A DNA stretch of 60,477 nt from contig QHVI01000021.1 in assembly GCA_003223515.1 (NCBI GenBank), forward strand, positions 1 through 60,477, read 5' to 3'. Position numbers and translations under genes: made by a program. This document shows, one piece after another, positions 34,901 through 43,805 of the stretch. A model generated the notes under the pieces. That model ran no database searches and was not told the origin of the DNA. It was given only the letters and a program-made list of their open reading frames with translations. This stretch comes from Candidatus Angelobacter sp. Gp1-AA117 (GTDB taxonomy: Bacteria; Acidobacteriota; Terriglobia; Terriglobales; Acidobacteriaceae). How positions within the stretch are numbered: position 1 is the first letter of the stretch; every line of letters starts with the position of its first letter.

Positions 34901-37448
34901 TAAGCCATGAGCCATTGGTGGACGCAGTCCAGTTGAGAGTGTCTGTTGACTGGTTATAGAAGTTGATGGTCTGGCTGGGAGGGTTGGGCTGTCCGATGAA
35001 TGCTGAGAAACTCAGGCTGTTCTGGGCAAGCACCAGCGAGGCCGGAATACCGGGGATCCCGCTGGTCGGCATATAGACCACGTCCGCCCAATAATTAGTG
35101 GAAGCAAAAGTCTGGTTGGGAAAGCCGGGATGGCTGCCATAAACATACACGCCATTGGCTCCGGAGATGCCGTCCTGCGGCGCGTGCAGCGGCGGATTAT
35201 CGCTGCCGGCGCTGAAATAATGATTGTCAGCAGAATAATGCCCGTTGGGCGCGAAGTAAGAAGCCACATACGTGGTGTTCGCGGTGACCGGCACCGGAGT
35301 GCTGAAGTTCACCTGCTGCCATCCGGAGGCCGATTCGCCCGTGAATGTAGCAGAAGCCAGCAGCGTGCCGGTATTGCTCCACAGGTGTCCGGAGTGTGTG
35401 CCAATGTTGGTTGTGGCTTTGTAAAAGCGAATGCCCGTAATCAGGCCATCATAATCAGCGGTGAAGCGCACGCCGTATTCGCCCGACCCTCCATCACCCG
35501 CGTCAATCAGCCCCGGAGTAGTTGAAGCGTTCCAGATGTTGCAGGGGCAGTCGTGCCCGGTCACCATAAAACTGGTGGATACCGGCGCAGACAAATTTCC
35601 GCTGTCATCCACCGCGCGCGTCATTAACGTGAGAGGCCCCAGGCGTGGCGGCTTGACTGTGAAAGTCCAGCTCTCGCGGCCAGTTGCCGGATGCCAGGTC
35701 GTGCCGCCATCATCAGAAAACTCAACTCCCGCCACTACGCCGCCCGAATCAGCGGCTGTACCGGAGATGGTGCTGGTAGTCCCAGCCTGCAATCCGCCGG
35801 AAACCGGGTTGATGGACGTGACAGGAGCCACGGTATCGGCAGACTTAGTGGCAGCAACCAGGCCGGGCTGCAACGCTTGCGGCTGCACGCCCATATCGGC
35901 AAACAGGTTCACCGTGGCCTGCTGCATATTGACATCAGGAAACGTGCCATTAATGGTCGTGCCCAGAGGGTTGTCATGATTGTCATCAAGGCCAAAGGGC
36001 CACTGCACTGTTCCTGAACCAAAGACCAGAGCGCCGCTGGGCGCGCGGTAGAGCGTGAGATTGTGGGTTGCCGTGCCTGCTCCGAAATTAGCGCCGAAAT
36101 CCAGCAGAAAATCTGAGGTCAATGTATAAGTTGACGTGGAAAGATGGAACAAGCCTGCCGGCCGGAATCCATTGTCCGTATCTACATCCCATTCGTAACC
36201 CAGGGTGCCAGGTGGCAGTATCCACGTGTGTCCGGGGAGTTGGGTAGCAACCGGGGTATTGCGCCAGAAACGCATTTTGCCATCAGCGGCCGGAACCTGA
36301 ATGGATTGATTGAGCGTGTCAGCCCCAGGGCCGTTGACTTTGAAAAATGTCCCGGTCAGCGCATTCTGCGGACGCCCGCCATCTCCCGGCGGACTGAAAC
36401 GCGGATCAGCCCAGGTGCCGGTCCATACCGGGAACGCCGGATCGATCACCGCGTTTACCAGGGTTTCCTTGTAGCACACCAGAGTTCTGTAAGGAGTGTT
36501 GGAACCGTCAATGCTGTTCTCCCAGCGCGTTTTCCAGAACGCCTCATTGCCGCTCAGGAAGGCCAGATTCACACCGGCATCCCGTGCAGCTTCTATGCTG
36601 GCGCGCTTGGGGCCAGACCAGTATTCATCGTGGCCGACGGAAAGAAACAGCTTGTGGTTCTTGATCAGTGTGCCGGTGCGCGCGGCGTCAACACTGGTGA
36701 AATAAGTAACGTCATAAGCATTGGCTTCCAGCCATCGCACCATGGGATATTCGGCATAGAAGACCCACGAGGCCGCTTCAAACCGCCGCGTGTCTGAAGG
36801 GCGGTTGTAGCTCACCTTAAATGACCGGTTGGCCAGGTCAAATTCCGCCGCCGCTCCATAAAGGCTGTTGCCGCCGTAATCGTTGTAAGCCTGCCAGGTT
36901 TCGTCAGAGGTCTGGAAGAGCACGTCAGAGTGGCTGGCATCATTGCGGACGATGAACGCAATGTGGCTGTCACCGCCGTTATCCAGCCGGATGAGATGGG
37001 CGAAATAGATTCCGGAAACTGCATCCGCAGGAACGGCCCATGAAGCTGAAACGGCCCAGTTCCCGCAGTCCATCAATTTGGTGGCCGCATCCGTGAGGCA
37101 GGCGGGCTGGGTCTGCGGCAAATGCGCCGAGGGATTCACGGTCGCCACGAGGCGCGCGCCGTTCCCCTGGTAATAGCCCATGCGGTAAATATCCAGGCGA
37201 TAGGCAGTAGCGTCGGTGTTGATCTTGAAGAAGATTGTCTGCCCAACGTTGACGCTGATGTCCGTAGCAAATCCCTGGATGGTAGGATCGCCAACCACGT
37301 CCACGTCCCATTGTCCTTGTGGGGTGCCGGGCAGGCAGTTTTCCGCCTCAATGGCATTAGCGGGGTGAGTACAGTCAGCGAATGCAGGAACCGAAAGGCA
37401 AACAAATAAAGCTAACGCTACAACCAATGTACTCTGGTGTCTGGGCAT
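31923..37448 (-). CDS. Giant secreted protein: dimethylformamidase-like domain, DUF4082, BACON and LamG-like repeats
   Basis: About 1841 residues from the ATG at 37448 (AGAGGA upstream), with a signal peptide (LVVALALFVCLSVPAFA). Order: an N,N-dimethylformamidase large-subunit-like domain (about 30-520; LDIYRMGYY, SVGHDEYWS, FLSGNEAFWKTRW); an Ig-like domain (about 540-620); a DUF4082 domain (about 640-790; GVRFTADYDGLITGIRFYK); then BACON-type modules alternating with three copies of a 150-residue LamG/DUF1080-like domain, recognised by DWPGGIRGRVNP or close variants. The gene overlaps nothing and lies between the sugar operon and glycosyltransferases. It is a surface or secreted glycan-binding or glycan-processing protein (inference). 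No C-terminal anchor seen. Confidence 0.85.
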   Translation of the reverse strand: MPRHQSTLVVALALFVCLSVPAFADCTHPANAIEAENCLPGTPQGQWDVDVVGDPTIQGFATDISVNVGQTIFFKINTDATAYRLDIYRMGYYQGNGARLVATVNPSAHLPQTQPACLTDAATKLMDCGNWAVSASWAVPADAVSGIYFAHLIRLDNGGDSHIAFIVRNDASHSDVLFQTSDETWQAYNDYGGNSLYGAAAEFDLANRSFKVSYNRPSDTRRFEAASWVFYAEYPMVRWLEANAYDVTYFTSVDAARTGTLIKNHKLFLSVGHDEYWSGPKRASIEAARDAGVNLAFLSGNEAFWKTRWENSIDGSNTPYRTLVCYKETLVNAVIDPAFPVWTGTWADPRFSPPGDGGRPQNALTGTFFKVNGPGADTLNQSIQVPAADGKMRFWRNTPVATQLPGHTWILPPGTLGYEWDVDTDNGFRPAGLFHLSTSTYTLTSDFLLDFGANFGAGTATHNLTLYRAPSGALVFGSGTVQWPFGLDDNHDNPLGTTINGTFPDVNMQQATVNLFADMGVQPQALQPGLVAATKSADTVAPVTSINPVSGGLQAGTTSTISGTAADSGGVVAGVEFSDDGGTTWHPATGRESWTFTVKPPRLGPLTLMTRAVDDSGNLSAPVSTSFMVTGHDCPCNIWNASTTPGLIDAGDGGSGEYGVRFTADYDGLITGIRFYKATTNIGTHSGHLWSNTGTLLASATFTGESASGWQQVNFSTPVPVTANTTYVASYFAPNGHYSADNHYFSAGSDNPPLHAPQDGISGANGVYVYGSHPGFPNQTFASTNYWADVVYMPTSGIPGIPASLVLAQNSLSFSAFIGQPNPPSQTINFYNQSTDTLNWTASTNGSWLTVSPGSGSVPGSFSASVNIAGLAGGTYQGTITITAAGAANSPVTIPVTLTVSSLLLSDDFSSGTLEGWLFSPLGMASHWSVVNGALQNSGSGHTQIYTGDSSWTNYSFQADVKLSTMNDWPGGIRGRVNPATGAAYAAWMYPAEGIIRLYRTIAWDIGAGFTEIGEGAANFDNTAFHQLKLSFQGSQIQVLYDGNVVVTATDANYPSGMIALDVSTEAITYDSIKVTTNSPSGNSLLSGASSLNFSGTFQGANPAAQSVQLSASGTGALAWTAVSTVPWLSVSPSGGPTPATLQVSVNTAGLAGGSYTGAIRLVSLGATNTSQLINVNLNVVVPPPVIILSPAQLSFVAVTGQPNPAAQAFSVTNGGFGTLSWSATSSASWLKLSAVSGSTPSSINVSVDPTGLAPGAYVGSVTVASVGVGNSPQSIAVSLSVLVPEMSENFSGLAKGWVISPMGLASGWSVSNGVYSFSGIGFSQSCAGDTNWSDYIFDTNIKLSNLSNWPGGVRGRVNPVTGAGYAVWLYPGSGFAILYRVPQWDINGPGLTVLAQANLSFDTTASHDLKMQFQGSNITISWDGQLLMNATDPAYSSGLVCMDADNQPISYSNVSVAASDPAINLSAAPSSLMFSALPGSPASQQIISVDAQNAVTTWAVSTDQPWLTAVASANFTAPRGQAPATATVSVNTAGLAEGTYFGNIKLYAPGTANSPLLVPVTLAIKTAALSVNPSSVTLFGASGFNPSRNIAVTNAGTGSLSWSASVDTAWASLSAASGTAPAAPILSADTTGLAAGSYSGNLTVNSVDVANGPITVPLTLNVGNLLFNDNFNSGSAGNWTISPLGNAAGWSVVNGSYTYNGGGHTQSWAGDPTWTDYTVGVDFKLASVNDFPGGIRGRVNTTTGASYGVWIYPAEGVLKLFRIGQWSIDADTTLLAQSPVVSMNTSFHNITLGFKGAEIQVYYDNVQVLQVTDTSYAQGAVALDTSNQPIAFDNVVVISR

Positions 37449-37783
37449 CCCATTCCTCTGGCCCTGCAACGCAGGACCTCTTTCTTTTCTTGTCTGTTGC
37501 ACAATGCATACTGCTCTCTGGGCGCATTAGTGCTCTGGGGAGTTAGTCAGATGAATAGCAATTCAGGGGCACACAGGTACGCGGAAGTTTCCGGAAGGCG
37601 GGAGACTGCGCCCGGCGCTGGCTTCACTGGAACCCCTTTGGTTCTCTTCACATGCGGAGACTGCCGGAAAAGGCGGCGCAAATCCCACCAGCGGGCAGGA
37701 GCGTAGCATGACTGCTGTTTGCAAAACATTGCACAAGAACTGAAGGGCATTGTCTTTGACGAGGTGGGATTGACTCTGCTCCG

Positions 37784-38923
37784 TCAGCGAGCGTGGCCGA
37801 TGAGATGTTTCAGCCTGATATTGGTTTCCCGCAGGTAGTTCCCCAGGGGTCCACTGCGCAGCAGCAGATATTTGGCCCAGATGGCTGGCGCCCAGAAGGC
37901 TTGTTGCAGTGCGCGGCGGTAGAACTCCAGAGCTTCAGGATACTGCTCCTTCCAATAAAAGCGGTCAGCAGCCATGGTGTACGCCTTTGCGCGAATTCTT
38001 CTCCGCAGTCCATCGTTGGGTCGTTGCGCCAGGGAATCCTCGAATTCTGCAAGGGTCAGGCCGGCCCGCGCACCCGCGCGATATTCTTTGCAGGCCAGAT
38101 GATCGCCGTAATGTGAACCCAGCGCGTCCACGCAATCGAGCAGCAGTTGGCGGTCTCCAAGCTGCGCCACATAATCATGGATCCTCCACAACAAGACCAG
38201 GTCGTTGCTGCTGCAGATGGTCACGTCCTGCTGCACCAGAGTGTTCGACATGGCCATATCGTGGTAGCGGTAATTGACCATAGGCGCGGCCAGATAGACA
38301 GCATCAAAGTGCAGCGAAAACATCAGCCACAAATACCAGTCGCCGCTGAAAGGCAGGTCGAGGGGAAACATTCCTATTTTGTCGTAGCAGGAACGGCGCA
38401 CCATGCCGGCTGCTGCCAGAATGCAATTGCCGGTAAGTAATTTTCGGAACAGGTCATGGCCCTTGAATACCTGGTCATGCCCGGCAATGCATGAATAGTC
38501 GAGCAGGCGGGTTTCGCGTCCGTCCTGCAAAGCCATGCCCGGACAAAATGCAAAGCCTGCATTGGGATGCCTGTCCATCGCCGACACATACCGCTCCAGG
38601 GCGTCATTACGCCGCAGCCGGTCGTCGGCGGAAATGAGCCAGATGTAATCGCCCCGGGCCATCTCGATGCCTTTGTTGTAATTGCGCAGATGCCCGAGAT
38701 TAGGATTATTGCGAACATGCACGACACGGGGATCGCGGAAAGAGCGCGCCACCTCAGGAGTATTGTCGGGCGAGCAATCATCCATGATCAATATTTCAAA
38801 GTTGTCGTAACTCTGGGCAAGTATGGAGTGGGTGCACTCAGTAAGCAGGTGCGCCAGCTTGTAGCAGGGCACCACAAACGAAACCTTTGGTTTTGCAGGC
38901 CGTAATATCAGCAACTCACCCAT
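37784..38923 (-). CDS. Family-2 glycosyltransferase
   Basis: 379 residues from the ATG at 38923, which is 1 bp after the stop of the ABC-ATPase remnant (an ATG at 38944 is the alternative). GT-A fold: KVSFVVPCYKLA at the N-terminus, NFEILIMDDCSPD and the metal-binding SADDR. The C-terminal 150 residues are helical. It adds a sugar to the growing glycan, presumably in the cytoplasm. It follows the exporter genes in the same operon. Confidence 0.92.
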   Translation of the reverse strand: MGELLILRPAKPKVSFVVPCYKLAHLLTECTHSILAQSYDNFEILIMDDCSPDNTPEVARSFRDPRVVHVRNNPNLGHLRNYNKGIEMARGDYIWLISADDRLRRNDALERYVSAMDRHPNAGFAFCPGMALQDGRETRLLDYSCIAGHDQVFKGHDLFRKLLTGNCILAAAGMVRRSCYDKIGMFPLDLPFSGDWYLWLMFSLHFDAVYLAAPMVNYRYHDMAMSNTLVQQDVTICSSNDLVLLWRIHDYVAQLGDRQLLLDCVDALGSHYGDHLACKEYRAGARAGLTLAEFEDSLAQRPNDGLRRRIRAKAYTMAADRFYWKEQYPEALEFYRRALQQAFWAPAIWAKYLLLRSGPLGNYLRETNIRLKHLIGHAR

Positions 38924-38924
38924 G

Positions 38925-39563
38925 TCACACCGTGGCTGCCGCATGCAGTTCGCTTTCAGCAGGCTCGCCCATGATCAGCTCCGCCGTGGGATTCAAATGC
39001 ACAAACCCATTGGCCTTTCGGTCTCCGGTCATCACCAGTTGTTTCACGCTCATGTTGCAGTACAGGAAATATTCGTCAAATTCAGAGCTGATGGAAAACC
39101 CGACGCGAAACACGTCAGCGCGCAGGTTCAAACGCACGCGGAAAATGGCGGTGGCACATGCGCCTTTTCTCAGCGTGATCCGGGCATCGGTGTGCCTGCT
39201 GGTGGCCGTATCAAACAGCGCTTGTCCGTCTCGGCCCTGGATGTACATGCAGGCATGCGCCTGAGAAATATCCGTGAGCGCCCGGAAGGTGACTTTGAAA
39301 ACCGCAGTCTCGCCCGGTTCAAACACATCGCGGGGCCGGGCATCAACGCCTTCCAGCGTGGCCTCAGTCACTTCTATGTCTTTGCTGAGGTTGTTGTTCT
39401 CTTCGTAGAAAGAATAGTACTTCGCCACTGCCGTACATACGTCACCGTGGTAGACGGGCTCGCCCTGCTTGAGAAGCAAGGCCGTCTTGCAGAGGGTGCT
39501 CACCGCCGCCAGGTTATGAGACACGAACACCAGCGTGGTGCCGTTGCGGGCAAACTTCATCAT
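38925..39563 (-). CDS. C-terminal fragment of Wzt ATPase (H-loop and glycan-binding domain)
   Basis: 212 residues from an ATGATG 27 bp past the premature stop. It begins just before the H-loop (LVFVSHNLAAV) and continues into the Wzt C-terminal domain (VFEPGETAVFKVTFRALTDI) which in O8/O9a-type exporters binds the modified non-reducing end of the glycan. Translational restart is possible but unproven. Confidence 0.55.
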   Translation of the reverse strand: MMKFARNGTTLVFVSHNLAAVSTLCKTALLLKQGEPVYHGDVCTAVAKYYSFYEENNNLSKDIEVTEATLEGVDARPRDVFEPGETAVFKVTFRALTDISQAHACMYIQGRDGQALFDTATSRHTDARITLRKGACATAIFRVRLNLRADVFRVGFSISSEFDEYFLYCNMSVKQLVMTGDRKANGFVHLNPTAELIMGEPAESELHAAATV

Positions 39564-39590
39564 CCGGGTAAAACATTTTTCCTTAAAGTG

Positions 39591-40157
39591 TTAATGGCCC
39601 ACGCTTAGGACTTCGTCCACCAGCAGGACGTCAGGCTCCATGTGCGCTGCCACCGAGAACCCCAGCCGCGCATACATGCCAGAGGAGTACCGCTTCACCG
39701 GCATGTCCATAAAATCCTGAAGCTCTGAAAATTCAACGATGGAGTCGAATTTGCGTGCAATCTCGGCCCGCTTCATTCCCAGAATTGCGCCGTTCAGAAA
39801 GATGTTTTCGCGTCCGGTGAGATCAGGGTGGAAACCAGCGCCCAGTTCAATGAGCGCGCCGATGCGGCCATTCACGCGAATTGCGCCCCGGTCCGGGCGA
39901 AGGATCCGGCTCAGCAGCTTCAGGGTGGTGCTTTTGCCGGAACCGTTAGGGCCGATAATGGCGATGGATTCTCCGCGCTGCAGGTCGAAACATACGTCCC
40001 GCAGTGCCCAGAACTCGCGTGGTTTCACGTCTACGGTTGTCTCCCGTGAGAATGCGCGCTTGACAATTGCGGGAAGCAGGTCACGCAGCGAGTCATGCCG
40101 CTCACCGCGGCGAAATTTCTTCCAGACATTTTGAAATTGGATGACGGGTGCGCTCAT
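39591..40157 (-). CDS. N-terminal fragment of Wzt ATPase (to the premature stop)
   Basis: 188 residues containing Walker A, Q-loop, signature motif and Walker B, but missing the D-loop Asp, H-loop and the substrate-binding C-domain. On its own it should not hydrolyse ATP in the normal cycle. AGGAAA precedes the ATG. Confidence 0.6.
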   Translation of the reverse strand: MSAPVIQFQNVWKKFRRGERHDSLRDLLPAIVKRAFSRETTVDVKPREFWALRDVCFDLQRGESIAIIGPNGSGKSTTLKLLSRILRPDRGAIRVNGRIGALIELGAGFHPDLTGRENIFLNGAILGMKRAEIARKFDSIVEFSELQDFMDMPVKRYSSGMYARLGFSVAAHMEPDVLLVDEVLSVGH

Positions 40158-40159
40158 AC

Positions 40160-40945
40160 TTATATTTCCTGGGCAAACAATGGTTCAGCTTTCTTGAAAA
40201 CAGACCCCGCGACGATCAAGCCGAGAACCCCAAACAAAACTGCATAGCACAACCACAGCGGGTCGGGGGCGCGGTGGAGCACCACCGCGGAATCGAGCGC
40301 CTCCAGCACCGCACCCATAGGATTCAGCAGCAGCAGCGGCTTCCACCTGCCGAACATCTCCGCGCTGTAAAACACCGGAGTAAACAGGATGCCGTAAGTG
40401 AGCACCACTTCCACAATGTACTTAACATCACGAAAAAAGAGATTGGCGCATGCCAGCAGGACGGCAAAGCTGGCAGTGATCATGACCAGCGCCAGCAGAA
40501 TTAATGGAAGCCAGAAAAGATGAAAGCTCGCGCCTCCGCCCGTAAATGCCATCACGCTTGTAACGAAGACTGCGGCCACCATGAAATCGAAAAAGTTCGC
40601 CAGCACGCTGGCCATCGGCAGGATCTCCCGCGGGAAATAGATCTTGGTGACCAGATTGTTATTGGCGATCAGGGAATTTGAACCGAAGCGGACCGCTCCT
40701 ACAAAGAACGCCCAGGCCACTCCCTTCACGGACACGGAGATCACATCCTGCATATTGATATGCCTGCCGGTAGTGAATGAAAAACTGGCTTTCATCATGA
40801 TGCCGGCGCTCACAATCAGCACGGGCATGAAGATCGCCCACAGAAATCCCATCACTGATTGCTTGTAGCGCACCTTGATCTCTTTCCACGTGAGCATGTA
40901 AAGAAGTTCGCGGTAATGTAAAAATTCCTTCAATATCGCAGGCAT
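40160..40945 (-). CDS. wzm: Wzm-type ABC-2 polysaccharide export permease
   Basis: 261 residues with six membrane segments and the ABC-2 start ([26 protein letters not shown]). It would form the channel that, with the Wzt ATPase, moves lipid-linked glycan across the inner membrane. It is the first gene of the exporter-glycosyltransferase operon and has a sigma-54-like element about 165-180 bp upstream. Its partner ATPase is interrupted. Confidence 0.92.
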   Translation of the reverse strand: MPAILKEFLHYRELLYMLTWKEIKVRYKQSVMGFLWAIFMPVLIVSAGIMMKASFSFTTGRHINMQDVISVSVKGVAWAFFVGAVRFGSNSLIANNNLVTKIYFPREILPMASVLANFFDFMVAAVFVTSVMAFTGGGASFHLFWLPLILLALVMITASFAVLLACANLFFRDVKYIVEVVLTYGILFTPVFYSAEMFGRWKPLLLLNPMGAVLEALDSAVVLHRAPDPLWLCYAVLFGVLGLIVAGSVFKKAEPLFAQEI

Positions 40946-41003
40946 CGCGATCTCCTCATCATCCTAACCATTTGAAAATTCAGCGGTATCTGCACTTCTG
41001 TTT

Positions 41004-41020
41004 ATGGCTGGGCAATTGCG
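41004..41020 (+). promoter_or_regulatory. Candidate sigma-54 promoter (distal) towards the lipoprotein gene
   Basis: ATGGCTGGGCAATTGCG has TGGC and TTGC at GG-N10-GC spacing. It would leave a leader of about 490 bases before the ATG at 41523, so it is less convincing by position. Confidence 0.3.
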
Positions 41021-41108
41021 TTATGGCAAAACAGAAGTTCAGTGTTCCCGGTTGCCACCTGCTGGCATTGGCAGGACACAAACGAATTTCTGCTTTGCAT
41101 AGCTGTTG

Positions 41109-41125
41109 AGCAAACTGCATTCCAT
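41109..41125 (-). promoter_or_regulatory. Candidate sigma-54 promoter for the wzm operon
   Basis: Minus-strand ATGGAATGCAGTTTGCT: TGG and TTGC at GG-N10-GC spacing, about 165-180 bp upstream of wzm. Confidence 0.4.
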
Positions 41126-41522
41126 TCTCTGGGAAATCAAAAGCAGTCAAGCTGTTGATGAAACAGCGAATAGTTTCACAGGCGCAAAGTTGATTCTGGT
41201 TCCGATATGCAAACTTTTGCACATGTAGTCTGAAGTTTGAGTGAGTGCTGTGGGGAGGAATCTTGATAGTTAATTCCATGAATCGAAGCCAGCGCCACTG
41301 CATATCCAGCGGCAAATCAGGAGATTCAACAAATGTGCCCGCCTGCATCCGGAAGTCTCTGTACCAGTTCAACCGCATTCTCCGCTTTCGTACCGATGCG
41401 TAATTAACGGAGCTTTGCCAAAATTCCGATAGCTGCAATGGCGGCCAATGACTTCTGTCCTCATTCATCTGCTGTGAATGATGGACCAGCCAAAAGAAAG
41501 TCTTGAAGCGGAAAGAGCAACT

Positions 41523-43805
41523 ATGAACGACGGAAAGTTGAACCTGGCAAGAACCCACATCAGTTTTGTATTGCTGGCTGCACTCATGCTTTTGCTTGCG
41601 GGATGCGGCGGTGGTGGAGGCACGTCTGCCAGTACCAGCACTACGTCAGGTAATTCATTGACGATCGTAACTTCAGCCCTCCCCAGCGTGCCCGCCAATT
41701 CAACTTTCACGGCGAGTTTGTCAGCGTCCGGCGGAACCCCGCCTTATGCGTGGAATGTGGCTTCCGGCAGCCTGCCCGCAGGGATCACGCTGTCCGCTTC
41801 TGGCGCGATTACCGGCGTGGCTACCACTCCTGGAAACTATTCCTTTACTACACAGGTAAAGGACGCAGCCAACCAGGCAGCCAGCAAAGCTATGAGTCTG
41901 AACGTTATGCCCCCGGTTTCTTCGCCTCTGGCGATCACCACCACTTCCATAGCCGGGGGTACGGCAGGGGTCAACTTTGCGGCAACGCTGCAGGCCAGCG
42001 GCGGCACGCCTCCATATAACTGGACGGTAAACAGCGGGACCTTCCCTCCGGGCCTGATACTGCAAAGCTCAGGAGCAATCTCCGGCAACCCCAGCACCGC
42101 AGGGCTGTATTCATTCACAGTGAAGGTCAGCGATGCTGTTCCAGCTTCAACCACCGCTCTGCTCAGCATCAATATCCTGGCGCCCGCGCCGCCGAATACA
42201 TGGTTTATCCGCCCTGATGGCGGCACCGCCGCACAATGCACCGGCAAAGTAGACGCCGCCTATCCCGGCAGCGGCTTGAGCCAGGCTTGCGCCTTCAGCA
42301 ATCCTCATTATTTATGGGGTGATGACGTTCAGGGAGAAACGGCCAAGTGGAAGATCGCTGCCGGCCATACAGTCATCATCAAAAACGGTTCGTATCGCAT
42401 CGGCTATAAAGGGCCGAACTCCGGCGACTCATGGGGACAGTGCCCCGGTGACCCATTTGATTGTGGCATGCCTTCCATTCCTTCGGGTACTGCGACCCAG
42501 CACACCAGAATACTTGGCGAAAATTTTGCCAACTGCGCCACCAAGCCTGAACTTCACGGCGGGTTCGGATTGTTCCGCGTCATCGGCCTTGAAGGTTCTT
42601 CCAACGTAGATGTCCAATGCCTGGAAATTACCGATCATGCATCCTGTGGCCGGTCTGGACAGGGCAATAACTGCAGCAGTTCATTCCCGCTGGATGACTA
42701 CACGACCCATGGCATCATGACTGATGTGAACACCAAAAACATAAATCTCACAGACCTGAACATCCACGGCCTGGCGAATAATGGAATCATCGGGCCTGTC
42801 GGCGGAGGCATCACAGCCACCCGCGTGAGGATTGCAGGGAATGTGGGCTCCGGCTGGAACTTTGATGACGGGCTTGGCACCAAGACCACTGGCGGCGTCA
42901 CCATGTCATTCGTAACAGTGGAATGGAATGGCTGCGCTGAAATCTATCCGCCCACCAATCCTCCCAGCTATGATCATTGCTTTGACGATAACAGCGGCGG
43001 CTATGGCGATGGTGTAGGCACGCCCGATACCGGCGGCACCTTCATCGTGGACCATTCCACCTTCCGCTATAATACCCAGGACGGGCTCGACCTGCTGCAC
43101 GTTGACAATGCCGGAGCGGTCATCACCATCACCAACTCCACTGCTTATGGAAACATGGGCAACCAGTTCAAGCAAGGAGCGGCCACCGCTACCTTCCAGA
43201 ACAATGTGGTGATTGGCAACTGCCAGCGGATGAAATCAGCCTTTGCGCCGAATCCAGCCAGCTACAACGCCAGTCTCTCAGACTTCTGCCGCGCCAATGG
43301 CGATGCAGTTGTTATTGGCACTAATGACAATGCGCACGCTGTAATCCAAAACAACAGCGTGACCAGCAATTACTCCATTGCTTTTGATATTCAATGCCTG
43401 GCGGCTGGGGGCGGTACGGGCACATGCACCACTGCATCCCACGTCAATTTCGACAACAACCTGATCTATGGCTTTGCCGATGCCAGCGGAGTACACACGT
43501 TTATCACCGCTATCTTTGAGCAAACCAATTCACCCGATTTCATGAGCAATCCTGGAGGAACGCGGCGCAACAACCTGCTGTTCCACACCAACACCACATG
43601 CGGAGCATCCCCGGCACTCAATGAGGTGTGCACCGATCCGCTGCTGGTCTCAGAAACCGACGTTAATACAATCGATTTCCACCTGACGACCAACAGTTCG
43701 GCGCGGACAAAAGGTCTGGTCATTCCGGCAATTACTACAGACTATGACGGTAAGCTTCGTCCCACTGGCGGCGTACTTTATGACATTGGAGCGTTTCAAT
43801 TCTGA
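41523..43805 (+). CDS. Lipoprotein with Ig-like repeats and parallel beta-helix domain
   Basis: 760 residues from the ATG at 41523 (41478 is an alternative). The lipobox LLAGC places the lipidated Cys at residue 28, followed by Gly/Ser/Thr-rich linker. Two putative-Ig (He_PIG) repeats follow (GTPPYAWNV, GTPPYNWTV), then from TWFIRPDGG (nucleotide 42198) a right-handed beta-helix of the pectate-lyase type to the end. The domain has many Asn/Gly turns and paired Cys. It could bind or cleave the polysaccharide; catalytic residues cannot be assigned. Its beta-helix is duplicated in the next gene. Confidence 0.82.
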   Translation: MNDGKLNLARTHISFVLLAALMLLLAGCGGGGGTSASTSTTSGNSLTIVTSALPSVPANSTFTASLSASGGTPPYAWNVASGSLPAGITLSASGAITGVATTPGNYSFTTQVKDAANQAASKAMSLNVMPPVSSPLAITTTSIAGGTAGVNFAATLQASGGTPPYNWTVNSGTFPPGLILQSSGAISGNPSTAGLYSFTVKVSDAVPASTTALLSINILAPAPPNTWFIRPDGGTAAQCTGKVDAAYPGSGLSQACAFSNPHYLWGDDVQGETAKWKIAAGHTVIIKNGSYRIGYKGPNSGDSWGQCPGDPFDCGMPSIPSGTATQHTRILGENFANCATKPELHGGFGLFRVIGLEGSSNVDVQCLEITDHASCGRSGQGNNCSSSFPLDDYTTHGIMTDVNTKNINLTDLNIHGLANNGIIGPVGGGITATRVRIAGNVGSGWNFDDGLGTKTTGGVTMSFVTVEWNGCAEIYPPTNPPSYDHCFDDNSGGYGDGVGTPDTGGTFIVDHSTFRYNTQDGLDLLHVDNAGAVITITNSTAYGNMGNQFKQGAATATFQNNVVIGNCQRMKSAFAPNPASYNASLSDFCRANGDAVVIGTNDNAHAVIQNNSVTSNYSIAFDIQCLAAGGGTGTCTTASHVNFDNNLIYGFADASGVHTFITAIFEQTNSPDFMSNPGGTRRNNLLFHTNTTCGASPALNEVCTDPLLVSETDVNTIDFHLTTNSSARTKGLVIPAITTDYDGKLRPTGGVLYDIGAFQF
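42198..43805 (+). repeat. First copy of a duplicated beta-helix module
   Basis: 1608 bp from the TW codon pair to the gene end; matches 45894-47501 in the same orientation, with equal length and high identity. Confidence 0.85.

Larger units (their letters stand above)
38925..40157 (-). pseudogene. wzt: wzt-type polysaccharide ABC exporter ATPase interrupted by an in-frame TAA
   Basis: Translation through the stop gives one continuous protein: the ATPase with Walker [10 protein letters not shown], signature YSSGMYARL and Walker B LLVDEV, then VGH-stop-HFKEKCFTRM, the H-loop FVSHN and a Wzt-type C-terminal beta-sandwich. The frame does not change; the expected VGDEHF has become CAT TAA CAC, which two G substitutions (GAT GAA to CAT TAA) would explain. 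The D-loop Asp is thus also lost. Either the gene is dead, the sequence has an error, or both halves are made. Downstream of wzm by 2 bp. Confidence 0.75.
40946..41522. other. 577-bp divergent intergenic region
   Basis: No gene is supported; a 192-codon minus-strand frame here has no recognisable protein features. It carries sigma-54-like elements facing each way (41109-41125 minus, 41004-41020 plus). Confidence 0.55.

Noticed and set aside
40980-41558. A 192-codon open frame on the minus strand between wzm and the lipoprotein gene
   Set aside because: Composition is rich in Cys, Trp, His and Gln with no domain pattern; it overlaps the start of the lipoprotein gene and covers the promoter region.
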